Assembly (NCBI RefSeq): GCF_022539665.2
Contig: NC_081335.1
Location: 5,890,001 to 5,954,000 of the forward strand
DNA length: 64,000 nt
Reading direction: 5' to 3'
Source of the DNA: Daphnia carinata
Taxonomy: Eukaryota; Arthropoda; Branchiopoda; Diplostraca; Daphniidae
Part shown: positions 1-9,725 of the stretch, piece after piece
Position numbering within the stretch: the first letter of the stretch is position 1
Layout of the letters: each line of letters begins with the position of its first letter
The notes under the pieces: model-generated
The model's input: only the letters and a program-made list of their open reading frames with translations
Told to the model about the DNA's origin: nothing
Database searches by the model: none
Made by a program: the position numbers and the translations under genes

Positions 1-326
1 CTATATCTTTTGGGGAAAATAATTTTTTTAGCTCAATTCTAAGTATTTTATTTAAAAAATTTTAAAACCTAGTCTTAGCGTTACGCTTATGGGGAAAAAC
101 CGGCTGTGCCTATTTCGTGAACGAGGACCTAGAGCCTTAGCGGTAAGTTCTACAAAAAAACTAAGTGTTAGTGAATTGTAGATCACGACTTCATCTGATC
201 AGCAAAAATAAAAATAAAAGTCTACCTGTATCCATTAAATAGCAATGGGAGTTTAAGTGACGCCGTAGCGCCATAAGAATACACGTAAATGGAGGAGGTG
301 TGCCTAATAATTTGGTGGGTACTGTA
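1..326. other. unresolved AT-rich DNA, possible fragment of a Tc1-family MITE
   Basis: No gene is supported. The last bases (about 313-326) read TGGTGGGTACTGTA, which resembles the TGAGGGTACTGTA terminus of the Tc1-like elements ending at 16269 and 16922. The recognisable G2 LTR homology starts just after it, at about 341. A MITE end inserted in the LTR would explain this, but the other end lies outside the window. Confidence 0.25.
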
Positions 327-340
327 TTTGAGCCTAGTAA

Positions 341-927
341 AGATAAAATGGCGTCAAACAAAATTTGTCTTACCGTCACACGCAGTTGCGAAGATAGAAT
401 AAAGATGATAAACTTTGTAGTGAAAAATAAAGATAACAGGTCTCGTCGGTCGCACAAGAAGCGATGAGAAAGCACTCACAATAGTATTTGAATAAGATAT
501 AAAACTGAACTCACTAGACTTGATTAATTGAACAGCACTGTAAAAAATGTAGAACTAGTACTAGCTTTGGGGAACAAAAAGGGCATCCTTTTATAGGTCT
601 TACATTGTTGTGGGAAACATAGCGCTTCCGACAGATGGACTCCGCGTACAAGTTATTGAGTGTCACCCGTGTCAACATTTCAGGTTCACGGAAATGTATG
701 GCGCGATGTTCTACGCATGAGACACATCCAATCAGCAACAAGTAGGATGTAAAGTACAGTATATCAAAATAGAATTCAACGAAATGTCAATGACACTTGA
801 ATTATTATATTTATAACGTATACTTTCAAGATAACCAACAACAAACATAATATATAATTTTAGGATAAAGAAAACAAATAATCAAGATAAAAATGTAATT
901 AAAATGTGTATTTGATGACATCGTTAC
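341..927 (-). mobile_element. Gypsy family G2 LTR, copy 1 (left end not recognised)
   Basis: Read on the minus strand this starts TGTAACGATGTCATC at 927, immediately after the env stop codon. It can be followed base by base against the G2 LTR at 33880-34627, with matches around 540-740 (tctttggggaacaaaaaggg and neighbours) and the shared block TGTGACGGTAAGAC. Similarity stops near 341, so about 150 bases of LTR end are missing or replaced. As it follows env, it is the 3' LTR of this copy. The conserved GGTAAG could be a splice donor. Confidence 0.7.
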
Positions 928-928
928 A

Positions 929-2692
929 TCACTCCCGGCGGTGGGAAATTACGTCCCGTAATGAGACTTGATTTGCGATCTCCGGTTCCGGTTCTTGAAC
1001 TGGACGAAAGCATAGCTTGCAGATGAGCCCAAAAAACCCACAACCATAACAGATGCGTAGAAAAAGAAGACCCAGGGGGCAGAGGACACCGATGAAGAAA
1101 TAATTTTTTATAGTTTCCCACCAGCTAGTATAAGTATTCACTCCAGAGGCTGATAACAAGACGTTGGTTATACTTGGTCGATTAATTGCTGAAAACTCAC
1201 TCGGCGAATGTTCATTCATAGCTGCGGCAATATTAGCCATTATACTCATTTGTTCCATAATAGTTTCACTATGCGCAGGGTTACTTTTATGTTCATAGTA
1301 AAAAAATTTCACATCCTCATAACGAAAGGAATGCGCAAGAGTTTGTACCGGTAATACGATACTTGCGTTCACGGGCTTCCAGGTGTTATTGCGAAACGCA
1401 CAAGGAATGTCATTGAAGTTCACGAATCTATTGGTCCAATAACACGGCGAATATTTGACGAGTTCCCAACCGTCCAGGTTAATTGTATAACTTTTGAATT
1501 TTGGTTGCGGTCCGCAACATGTTATGACAGTCTCGAAATTCACATTTAAAGGTTTGCATGATATGACAATGGCGGTTTTTCCAAAGGCTTGTAATTTTGT
1601 GCACTTGGATAGATCTAGATGCGAAGCAGCTAACCAAACATTATATTGTGCCACAATAATCGCTCTAACATGTTTTGAATTTCTTGAATCGCACTGTAGG
1701 ATTTGAATTAATCGTGATAATTCATTTTCATGGTCCGTAAGATGATCACGAACATATTGTCAGTCAGCGGAATGGTCCAAATTTTGAGCGCTAGGTGGCG
1801 TGGGGTCCGCCAATGTTATTGTAGAAAAATTTTCCATGATTGCCGCCGTTTTAACGAAGAGTTTTGATTGGCCGAGAATATTAAAGGCATCAAATTTCTT
1901 TGAACAAGAGTTTTGTATGGGAATACAACGTGATTTTTCAATCAGATCAGATAAATGAAAATCCAATTGCTTTTTATCGCCTTGAAGGCGAAAAATTTTA
2001 TCATTGTCCGTTTTCCGAATTAATTTTCCAATTCGAGATTCAAAGAGATGAGCTTTTGGTTCAAATCGTTGAGTATAGGTTTTGTCCCAAACCAATGTTA
2101 AATGATTATGCGACAAATGACCTGTTGATGCGGAAGCAATACCAATCGGCGTGGAAAAATTACTATCTTCCACATCTTGAAATAGACGAATTTTCTCGAG
2201 CACACAATTAATATTTTCCACACCAATCGTTTGTAGCCAATGACCGAAAATTTGAGGTTCACGATCAAATATATATTTATTTTCCGCAGCAATCATTTTT
2301 TGATCGTCGCACCGAATGCTGTTAATCATATCGTTGCACTCATTTGGCGTAATGTCAAGCGGAATTTTATCGGGCACAATCACCAATTGTCCAAAAAAGT
2401 TCATGGTGACATGACGAATTTGCTTCCACTTCGCACAAATATATCCAGGAAATTGAACTGCGGCACGAACTTCACTATACACTGAATATTGTACGTCAAC
2501 GGAGTGTTTAGCGTTTATTTCCGGATGACAATCGGCATCCGAAAATTGAATTATCCCCATTTTCGACGATTCAGTACAATCGCACATGGTCGCTTCAAAG
2601 GCTCGAGCGTTAAGTCCGTAAAGACGTAGCAGTAATACAATTGGAAAAGGCGACATTTCTACATATGTCAGAAATATAAAAAAACAATACAT
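929..2692 (-). pseudogene. env: env-like glycoprotein of Gypsy family G2, broken by one in-frame stop
   Basis: This is a class I-style membrane glycoprotein frame of 588 codons on the minus strand. It has one in-frame TGA at 1760-1762, so it is open as 1760-2692 and 929-1654. The N-terminus has a hydrophobic signal-like stretch followed by a CDC motif (about residue 37). The ectodomain is cysteine-rich, and there is a membrane segment about 60 residues before the end (around 1000-1110) followed by a short cytoplasmic tail. The 3' half shares a block with the G3 env at 25.9-27.1 kb: GW...YS.C.W...VN.N, then a PAH..T.MEQ motif. The stop codon touches the 3' LTR, so the purine-rich end of env may serve as the polypurine tract. 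The CDC start and cysteine spacing recall glycoproteins shared between arthropod retroelements and chuvirus-like viruses. That is a resemblance, not a demonstrated assignment. No clear furin site is visible. Confidence 0.72.
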
Positions 2693-2743
2693 AAGAAAAA
2701 TTTAAACAGAGCAGTGGCCAAAAATATTCTACATCGACATTGG

Positions 2744-2776
<33 letters not shown>
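2744..2776. repeat. (TA)n microsatellite
   Basis: An uninterrupted TA dinucleotide run of about 30 bases lies just 5' (in the minus sense) of the env frame. G2 homology cannot be followed beyond it. Confidence 0.9.
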
Positions 2777-2778
<2 letters not shown>

Positions 2779-3977
2779 AAGTAGAATAAAAGACAAGAAG
2801 AAGGGAAAAGAAAGTGAAAGTGAAAAAATTTTCCGACGGCTTTTGAAAGGTCAACAGTTTCCTGTCGGCTTTTCAGTACGGCAAAAGATAGGAAAATAAA
2901 AGGGCATCGCATTATAATTGAGTTTTCGGGCATAGGGAAAAATTATTTTTAACCGAAAGTGGTATCGTTGGAAAGAGGAGAAGACGCTCGTATTTATCAA
3001 AAAGAAATATTTGAAAAAGATTGACCCGATTAGCTATGCGGAGAAGAAAAGATACGATTAAAATTCTACCGCGGAAAAAGTCCGTGCGCGAAAGGTCAAA
3101 CTCAGATGTTCGTTTTTTTCTAAGTCCAACGCAGGGAAAAAGAGACTTGGCTAGAAAAGGAGCGGAGAAAATGTGAAATAGGAACAGGTGGACGGAGCTA
3201 ACGCGCCTTGAAGAGAACAATGAATTTTCAGAATGTGAATGCAAGTGGATGGCAAAGCTTTAGTCCTCCGGCAAAAAGAGCGAGCGAGAATTTTTTCTCT
3301 ACTTGTTTCGAAGTGTTGGAACGCTTCAGTATTCAAGAAAAAGGAAAAGTGAAAAGAAGTGCGAAAGGAAGCTGATAAAAGTCAACAAGAAAAATATTTT
3401 TTCTTCACTTGCTGCGAAGTGTTGGAACAGCTTCAGTGTTCAATAGAAAGAAAAAGTGGGAAGAAGAGTAAAAGGGAGCTGATCAAAGTCAGAGCATTGG
3501 CGATACCACTAGTGAGGAAAATGTATCAGAGAGCTTGGCGTATGAGGAATAAAATAAGTTTTGTGCGTGAAAAAATTTTTTTTTGTGCGTCTAGAAGAAA
3601 AGTATTGTTTTCTACAATAGTGATAACTTAATATATTGTGTTACTGTTGTTAATGAAATTGTAAGCTGAAGAGATAATAAAATGTTCTACTTTCCATTAA
3701 GTATTACGTTAATGGTTGTTAATAATTTCATATTTTATTAAAAATGAAACCCCAAAATTTCATAGTTTATAATTTGGAAGAAAGACACATTGCAGGACAC
3801 ATTACTTTTGTAACATTGTATAAGATGGAAACACAAAGTGAGAAATAGAAGTGTAAAGACAAAATGCGTAAAACACGCATAATAGCAAAATGTGTTTATC
3901 ATTCTCTTATACTTTCTCTTTTTTTTTCAAATGAACTGTGTTGTCAGATGGTCTTTACTCTGTTTTCTAAGTCGGTA
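2777..3977. other. no gene recognised
   Basis: A-rich plus-strand DNA with short reading frames and no recognisable domain. A local duplication lies at about 3303-3500. No pol sequence is found where the G2 env at 929-2692 should be preceded by integrase, so that copy is truncated here. Confidence 0.5.
3303..3500 (+). repeat. imperfect tandem duplication of about 102 bp
   Basis: The block starting cgaagtgttggaac at 3309 recurs at 3415, followed in both by gcttcagt.ttcaa and a run of aaag-rich sequence ending in agctgat.aaagtca. Both copies could encode a similar short peptide start (F.TC.EVLE), but in different frames, and the first soon hits a stop. It is probably a simple duplication in non-coding DNA. 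Confidence 0.5.
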
Positions 3978-4707
3978 CAGTAGTGGTCCACAAAGTGGGA
4001 GGCCTGCAAAGTGGGAATTCCTGCAAAGTGGGAAGGGGCGGTGCTTGCACGGAAATGAACCCTCAGGGTCTGCCTAACGCCAACAAAGCGCGGTAGGTTT
4101 GAAACTACGCAATGTTTGAAACAATTCTGATGTTTCATGCCGCCGGAGCTTGTTTAGATAACTTAACAACTATAACAATTTCTGGTTAAAAAATGTTTCT
4201 AGAAATACATGAAATATTTTGGAGAAAATATCCCTATTTTACGAATTTATTCAGTTTGTTTTAGTCGCAGTAGTGGTACAACAGTGTTTTGTCTGCTTCT
4301 TTCGAGAACAGCAACTTACTGTGATTCCACTATTCGTGACTATCCTACAAACTGTTTACTTAAAAGAATTCTTTATATTTTCTTTTAAAATAATTTAACT
4401 TTTATAAATCTGCTACAGAAGTTTAAAATAGCTACTATTCATAATGTATTTCGCATTCAATTATACTAAAGCTTACGTAAAAAATAAATAATAAAAATTA
4501 AAAGCTGTAGCCAATATGTACAATCTACTGAATTGGTTCCGCAACTCATCTTTGGAGAAGCGTACATTTGGATAGTCCTCGCTGAGCCTAGCCGGGTTGC
4601 CTAACCTCATCCATGTATTTATATGGGAACCCGCAAAGTGGGACAAACCCGCAAAGTGGGAAGGGTGTACCCTTGCACAGCATGTCCCACTTTGTGGACC
4701 GCTGCTG
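3978..4707. mobile_element. 730-bp MITE with Tc1/mariner-type ends
   Basis: The left end CAGTAGTGGTCCACAAAGTG and the right end (complement CAGCAGCGGTCCACAAAGTG) form terminal inverted repeats, each flanked by TA (3976-3977 and 4708-4709). This is the TA duplication of the Tc1/mariner superfamily. CAAAGTGGGA occurs three times in direct order inside the left end. Near the right end it occurs twice in the same orientation and once inverted. There is no coding capacity. It belongs to a different family from the Tc1-like element at 5781. Confidence 0.8.
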
Positions 4708-4897
4708 TACTTATTACCATCTTTTATGTTTTTTTATACGATATTTAAAAAAAAAAGGATTAAGAGAATCAATTATAGATACATATAGATCATATAAATC
4801 CATATATAGATACCATTCGCAACTACACAAGACTACATAAAATACAAAGCACACGAAAGGAAAAAAAGAACACAGTACAAGATGATGATAGTATAAT

Positions 4898-5340
4898 TTA
4901 AAAACTTCTTCTTTGCGGGCGCCTTCCCGGCCGTTGACAGGTGGGACATACGTCTTGCACCCACCATCCGGATAACACTCACTCTTCCGTCGGAGGATGG
5001 CGATTTTGGGGATCTAATTCCATGATCTCTTGAAGTTTCTCCACCAGTTTTCTTCATTTAGGGTTATGTTCAGCTCCAATTTCAAAATTGAAGTGCGAAC
5101 GTTTAACTCACGTTGGTGCAACGCATGTCGCAACGTCCAGGTAGGGTCCCGATAAACGATGTTAGGTTCAGCCTCGGGAGTGTTAGGTCGGACCTGAGGA
5201 GGATCGAGGTGTTGTTGGAGGCCAGACGGCCCGGCTTCCGGCTCGTCTGGGTTTTCTGGCCTAGGCTGCCGAGAACTTTCTAGCCCAGGCTGACGAGGAT
5301 TTGAGGGAAGCCAAGATCTTTGATTAGAATCCTTAGGCAT
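4898..5340 (-). pseudogene. gene A: short unrecognised protein, paralog of gene B, frame broken
   Basis: The ATG at 5340 opens a frame that runs to a stop at 5014 and gives a Pro/Glu-rich N-terminal half (GPSGLQQ region). In the next frame a conserved C-terminal block is seen at about 5040-4900: an LQEI.ELDP.NR segment, a GWW..D segment and C..C. The same block occurs in gene B at 17.34-17.46 kb. One frameshift near 5035 and one stop near 5003 separate the pieces here. A TATATAA box lies about 100 bases upstream. Intact length would be about 145 residues. I do not recognise the family. The paired cysteines suggest a small metal-binding knuckle, but only two of the expected ligands are clear. 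It could be host or the cargo of an unknown element. Confidence 0.5.
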
Positions 5341-5436
5341 TTTATTTCTCAACAAAAGAAAAATTTTCTTCTTTTTGTAAAGCGAATTAACAAAACTGTG
5401 AGAAGGGATTGATTCCTCTCCATGCGTCCACGTTGG

Positions 5437-5443
5437 TTATATA
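5437..5443 (-). promoter_or_regulatory. TATA box of gene A
   Basis: TATATAA on the minus strand, 97 bases before the ATG at 5340. Gene B has the same heptamer 57 bases before its ATG, which supports both being real core promoters. Confidence 0.5.
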
Positions 5444-5444
5444 G

Positions 5445-5780
5445 GAAGTATTGTCATCGTCAGCTTTTTGTAATAACTTTCTGGAATTGATAATTATTTC
5501 CATTTCTTCTTCAATATTGACACGTTTAATGTCTTACCTATTTGCTTTTTCTTGATGTAGGAAGCATTTCCTATTGGTTTGTGAATCCATCGTTGGAGCG
5601 AAGAAAGCGGAGATGTAACCGTATAGGGGCAACAGCAAGAAAGGAACAGGTTACAAATTCCACGAAATACAACACATACGTAGAAATTCATATATAACGA
5701 AACATATATATATAACAGAAGTAACAAATGGCATAACGTATACATAATTATAGGGAAACGAACAATGTATTGGCAATATA
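5445..5780. other. no gene recognised (upstream of gene A)
   Basis: AT-rich sequence with short TA runs near 5690-5715. Nothing coding or structured is supported. It ends at the TA target site (5779-5780) of the Tc1-like element. Confidence 0.5.
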
Positions 5781-6258
5781 CAGTAACCTCACTAATTATC
5801 CGAACACCAAGCGTTTTTTGGGCTTTATTACATGGTGTCTTATGGCGGTAGGGTGTCTTGCGCAAACGTAAAAAAGGGCCAATAAATTTAACTACAAAAA
5901 AATGAAATTTGGTGCTGGTGTTGATGAAATAATGTTCTATCAAGCACAATTTTTTTTTCTATCTATAAGAGGGATTAGTATGCTAGTCATCAAATATCCG
6001 AACACCGTGTTACCTAATGGGATGCGTAATGGCACTACGGCATTTTTTGAGAATTTTTTTTTTATACAAGGAGGTATTTTATAGACACCGAAATTGCATG
6101 AATCGATAGAATCTTCATTTAACTATATCCCTTATAAGTGCTATTACTTAACGCTAACTATATTAGGAAAGGGAATTTTTTTAAGGGAAGACGCTACTAG
6201 CTTTCCCCCCTCGAAAATAGTTCAACTGACTCCCACTTGAGACGCTGAATTCACTACG
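5781..6258 (+). repeat. left terminal inverted repeat of the Tc1-like transposon
   Basis: About 478 bp, matching the complement of 8298-8774 with scattered differences. The outer site CCGAACACC is at about 5800 and the inner one at about 5998. The inner boundary is CCCACTTGAGACGCTGAATT. Confidence 0.85.
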
Positions 6259-6938
6259 TTTTTTTGTGACAGTTAACAGTATGCTGTACAAGCAGACGAA
6301 TTAAGTTTTTGGATAAGACAACTATTAAGTTATTGAAAAGAATATTATTAATTGTACTAGTGAAAATAAAGGAAAATACAGGTATTTATGTTATCTACTA
6401 CTGAATCATGTTGTTTCTCGTAACGCTAAATTGTATTTGGAATTGCTATTCTAGAATGGTAAAGGTTATTTTATCGGAAGACGGTAGACCCTTCGTGGCA
6501 GATATAACCGGCCCCCAATACAACAACCTGCCTGTAACGAAGATAGTGCTAGCTCCCAAAGTGCTATTTCTACTGCAAAATCCCAAAATGTCTTGCTGCT
6601 CCTTGTCAACCCTACGTTGGGAGACCAAACCTCTCCAATATTGGATAATAAACAAGCCTAAGTTATAAATTTACTTTTCGAAGTGTTCATAATTTCTTAC
6701 TTTAAGCTTATAGATAATGTGTTCATGGCAAAACCAGAACGGGCATATACTTCATCATGGCTATCGTGGCTGTCATTAATCAGCTTGGGTGGGTACGAAA
6801 TAAAATAATAGCATTATTGGATTATTACTATTATAAAAACAAATAACTATAGGTTAGGCAGGTTGTATTATGGTTATCAAGTAATAGGCAAATTTTACAC
6901 AAATTACAATAGCATCGCTAACAATAAAGCTCCCCCTA

Positions 6939-8151
6939 TCAGTATTGTGTATGGCCACCTTTTGCATCAATAATGGCCTGGCATCGCCTACGCATACTGT
7001 ATACATATTTGCACAGCGTCTCCCTTGCATAGAATGCCACGCATTGCGTAACACATTGAACAAATTAGCCGCTGATGTTCTGGGGACTTTTTTAGTCATG
7101 GCATCTAGCAGTTCCCAGATCTGTTCGATTGGATTGAGATCTGGGCTTTGCGGTGGCCAGACCATACGTTGCAGGATACCTTAATGGAAAAAGTTCAAGC
7201 TAACATTAATCATTACTTATTCTATCCCAACATGCTTTAACTATACATTGTGTAGTTACAAAACGGAAAACTAACGTAAACAACACCCGTGCAGTTTCAT
7301 ACCTTTGGCTTCTTTTCTCTGCAAATATCCCCTGCATAGTTTTGAAGCGTGTTTCGGATCGTTGCCTTCCTGAAACACGAAACCTTTTCCTATTAAGGAA
7401 AGCCCTGCTGGAATAGCCTGATGGATAAGGATGTTATGATAGACCTTTTTATCCATAATTCCGTCAACCCCTTTTAAGACTGATACGCCATTTGCGCATA
7501 TACCGCCACATACCAAAATAGAGCCACCACTGTGCTTGGCGGTAGGTATAATACAGTGCCTGCTTTAGCGCTCTCCGGCCATCCGTCGAACATAAATCCG
7601 GCTGTTGCTACCGAAAAGGCAAAATTTGCTTTCGTCGGTGAACAAAACCTAATAGGAATTTCATAAATTGGCGTTACAATATATTCTACGTGCTGTTAGT
7701 ACCTTAGCCAATCTGCCCTTGCCCACGAAAGGTGTTGTTGAGCAAAACGCAAACGCTTAGCTATATTAGCCTTGCGAAGCAAAGGCTTTTTACATCCAAC
7801 CCGTCCATTCATCCCAAACTTCTGTAGCAATTGTCGGATGGTTATTTTGGACACTGGATGTTTCCTCCCTGTATTGAATTCTAGCGTGATTTCGGTGACA
7901 GTCTTCCTTTGGTTTCTTCTCGAAAGATACACGATGTATCTTTTGTCACGCTCACTTAATACACTGTATCTTCCACGGCCCGGTCTATTAAAATTGCACT
8001 TTGTTTCTGAAAAGCGGCGGATTGTGTCATGTGCTGTACTGGCACTACAACCAATAACTCTCGCAATGGCTCTAAACGAAGAGCCATTACCACGCATAGT
8101 AATAATTTTTTCCCTTTCACTAACTGACAATTCTTTCCTGCGCGTTGGCAT
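6939..8151 (-). pseudogene. Tc1-family transposase, two probable introns, catalytic Asp lost
   Basis: The ATG at 8151 (MPTRRKEL) opens exon 1 with paired helix-turn-helix DNA-binding domains and a GRPGR-type linker. Exon 1 ends near 7695 and a GT..AG intron of about 55 bases follows. Exon 2 holds FTDESKF, the first catalytic Asp, then GGSI..CGGICANG and FQEGNDPKH, where the second catalytic Asp is replaced by Gly. A second GT..AG intron of about 125 bases follows at about 7180-7305. Exon 3 gives WPPQSPDLNPIEQIW with the catalytic Glu and, after a one-base frameshift, an RRCQAIIDAKGGHT end with a stop at 6939. With this splicing 38 residues separate the second D position from E, which fits DD38E-type relatives of Tc1. 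There is another frameshift in exon 2 near 7560. The introns are inferred from frame continuity and the consensus dinucleotides. Confidence 0.82.
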
Positions 8152-8297
8152 TTTTGCACCTTTTCGTTTGCGATAAACATCTAAAACTAAATATTTTTCG
8201 CTAGAAATAACCAAAATAGAAACTAAGTAAAACGAAAGATTATTTTTCTTTTTTTTTCGTTTTGAAAATCATGCAAATGCGTTTTCCTCAAAAAAAA

Positions 8298-8774
8298 GCG
8301 TAATGAATTCAGCGCCTCAAGTGGGAGTCAGTTGAACTATTTTTGACGGGGTAAAGCGAGTACCGTCTTCCCTTAAAAAATTCCCTTTCCTAATATAGTT
8401 AGAATTAAGTAATAGCACTTATAAGTGATATAGTTGAATGAAGATTCTAGCGACTCATGCAATTTCGGTGTCTATAAAATACCCCCTTGTATAAAAAAAA
8501 ATTCCCAAAAAATGCCGTAGTGCCATTACGCATCCCATTAGGTAACACGGTGTTCGGATATTTGATGACTAGCATACTAGTCAAAAACTCTTATAGATAG
8601 AAACAAAAATTGCGCTGGATAGTCCATTATTTCACTAACACCAGCACCAAATTTCATTTTTTTGTAGTTAAATTTATTGGCCCTTTTTTACGTTTGCGCA
8701 AGACACCCTACCGCCATAAGACACCAGGTAATAGTGCCCGAAAAACGCTTGGTGTTCGGATAATTAGTGAGGGT
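8298..8774 (-). repeat. right terminal inverted repeat of the Tc1-like transposon (interrupted)
   Basis: Inverted match of 5781-6258. The outer GGTGTTCGG is at about 8751 and the inner copy at about 8551. The last bases are cut off by BEL1 and continue at 16266-16269. Confidence 0.85.
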
Positions 8775-9329
8775 TGTTCGGGAGTCCCAACACCCGCACA
8801 AGTAGCGCTAATCATTTAAATTCGAGAAAGGCCCCAAGACCCAGACGTCAGGTGACATTCTCGCCAGACACCTCCTCGAGCCATAGACGACACCCCGCCG
8901 AGGAGACAAAGAATGAGAAGACAGAGGAAGGGCTAAAAAATTGATATTCGGGTGAATTTTTCGACTCAACGGGTTACTCGCAATTTTGGTGCTGTAGTAG
9001 ACGAACGTCTCGTGTGCTCGTCTCCCTTCCGCTTATTCACCTCGTGTCAAGTCTCCATTTCTTTTTTTGTAGCAGCATCGACAATTCTAGAATCACGAAA
9101 ATCTGCCGACATCGACTACGTGGAAATTTCGATTCTCACGGGTCGGCAGATGAAATCGTGTGTTGTGTTTATCCTTAAATGTCGTATCGATTGACGGACA
9201 AGCACCCATTTATCGCCCTTCCTTTACCTTTTCGTTCGTAGGCTGACAGGCAATCAGTTTACTAAATACATCGTGTTAAAAAACTTCATTTCGTTTCGTT
9301 TTTGTCCACCGACGTGACACTTGGCAACA
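8775..9329 (+). repeat. BEL1 5' LTR
   Basis: 555 bp from TGTTCGGGAG to CTTGGCAACA. Its first ~170 bases equal the last codons of the integrase frame, because the pol reading frame runs into the identical 3' LTR. Confidence 0.93.
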
Positions 9330-9332
9330 TTT

Positions 9333-9350
9333 TGGTGCATCGACCGGGAA
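9333..9350 (+). other. BEL1 primer binding site, tRNA-Gly type
   Basis: TGGTGCATCGACCGGGAA starts 3 bases after the LTR. Its complement matches the 3' end of animal tRNA-Gly(GCC) including CCA at all but one position, as far as I recall that tRNA. The leader from 9351 to 9725 holds no other feature. Confidence 0.75.
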
Positions 9351-9725
9351 ATTAAACTTCCTCTCGATCCGGCCAACGTGCATGCTGCGTGGAACTCTCG
9401 TTCCACAAGTCCTGCGTGGCAGTCCTCGCTCGTAGGCACTCGTTCGTTCAAACCTTCGCGTTTGTGGAGGTAATTCTCCTAAGGAAATTCCCCTAACCTG
9501 GTGTCGCTATCGAACCTTCACCGCGTGTTTCAAGGCGACCTTCTCACCTCGTGTTTGGAGACATACAATCGCCGCGCTAGGCCTCGTCTCCTGGTCTTTC
9601 GTGATCGGTCACGCTGACGTCCTTTGCGTCTAACGTGACGTAACATCTCCGTGTGATCAACTGCCATCTCTCTGCTAACAGTGACTACTCGTCTCATTAT
9701 TACTGTAACTCCCCGCTCCGTCACC

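Noticed and set aside
3359-3631. A 90-codon basic plus-strand frame
   Set aside because: It covers the second copy of a local duplication, has no ATG at its start and no recognisable domain.
6408-6668. Short frames inside the Tc1-like element between its left repeat and the transposase
   Set aside because: They lie in non-coding transposon sequence and do not resemble transposase or any other domain.
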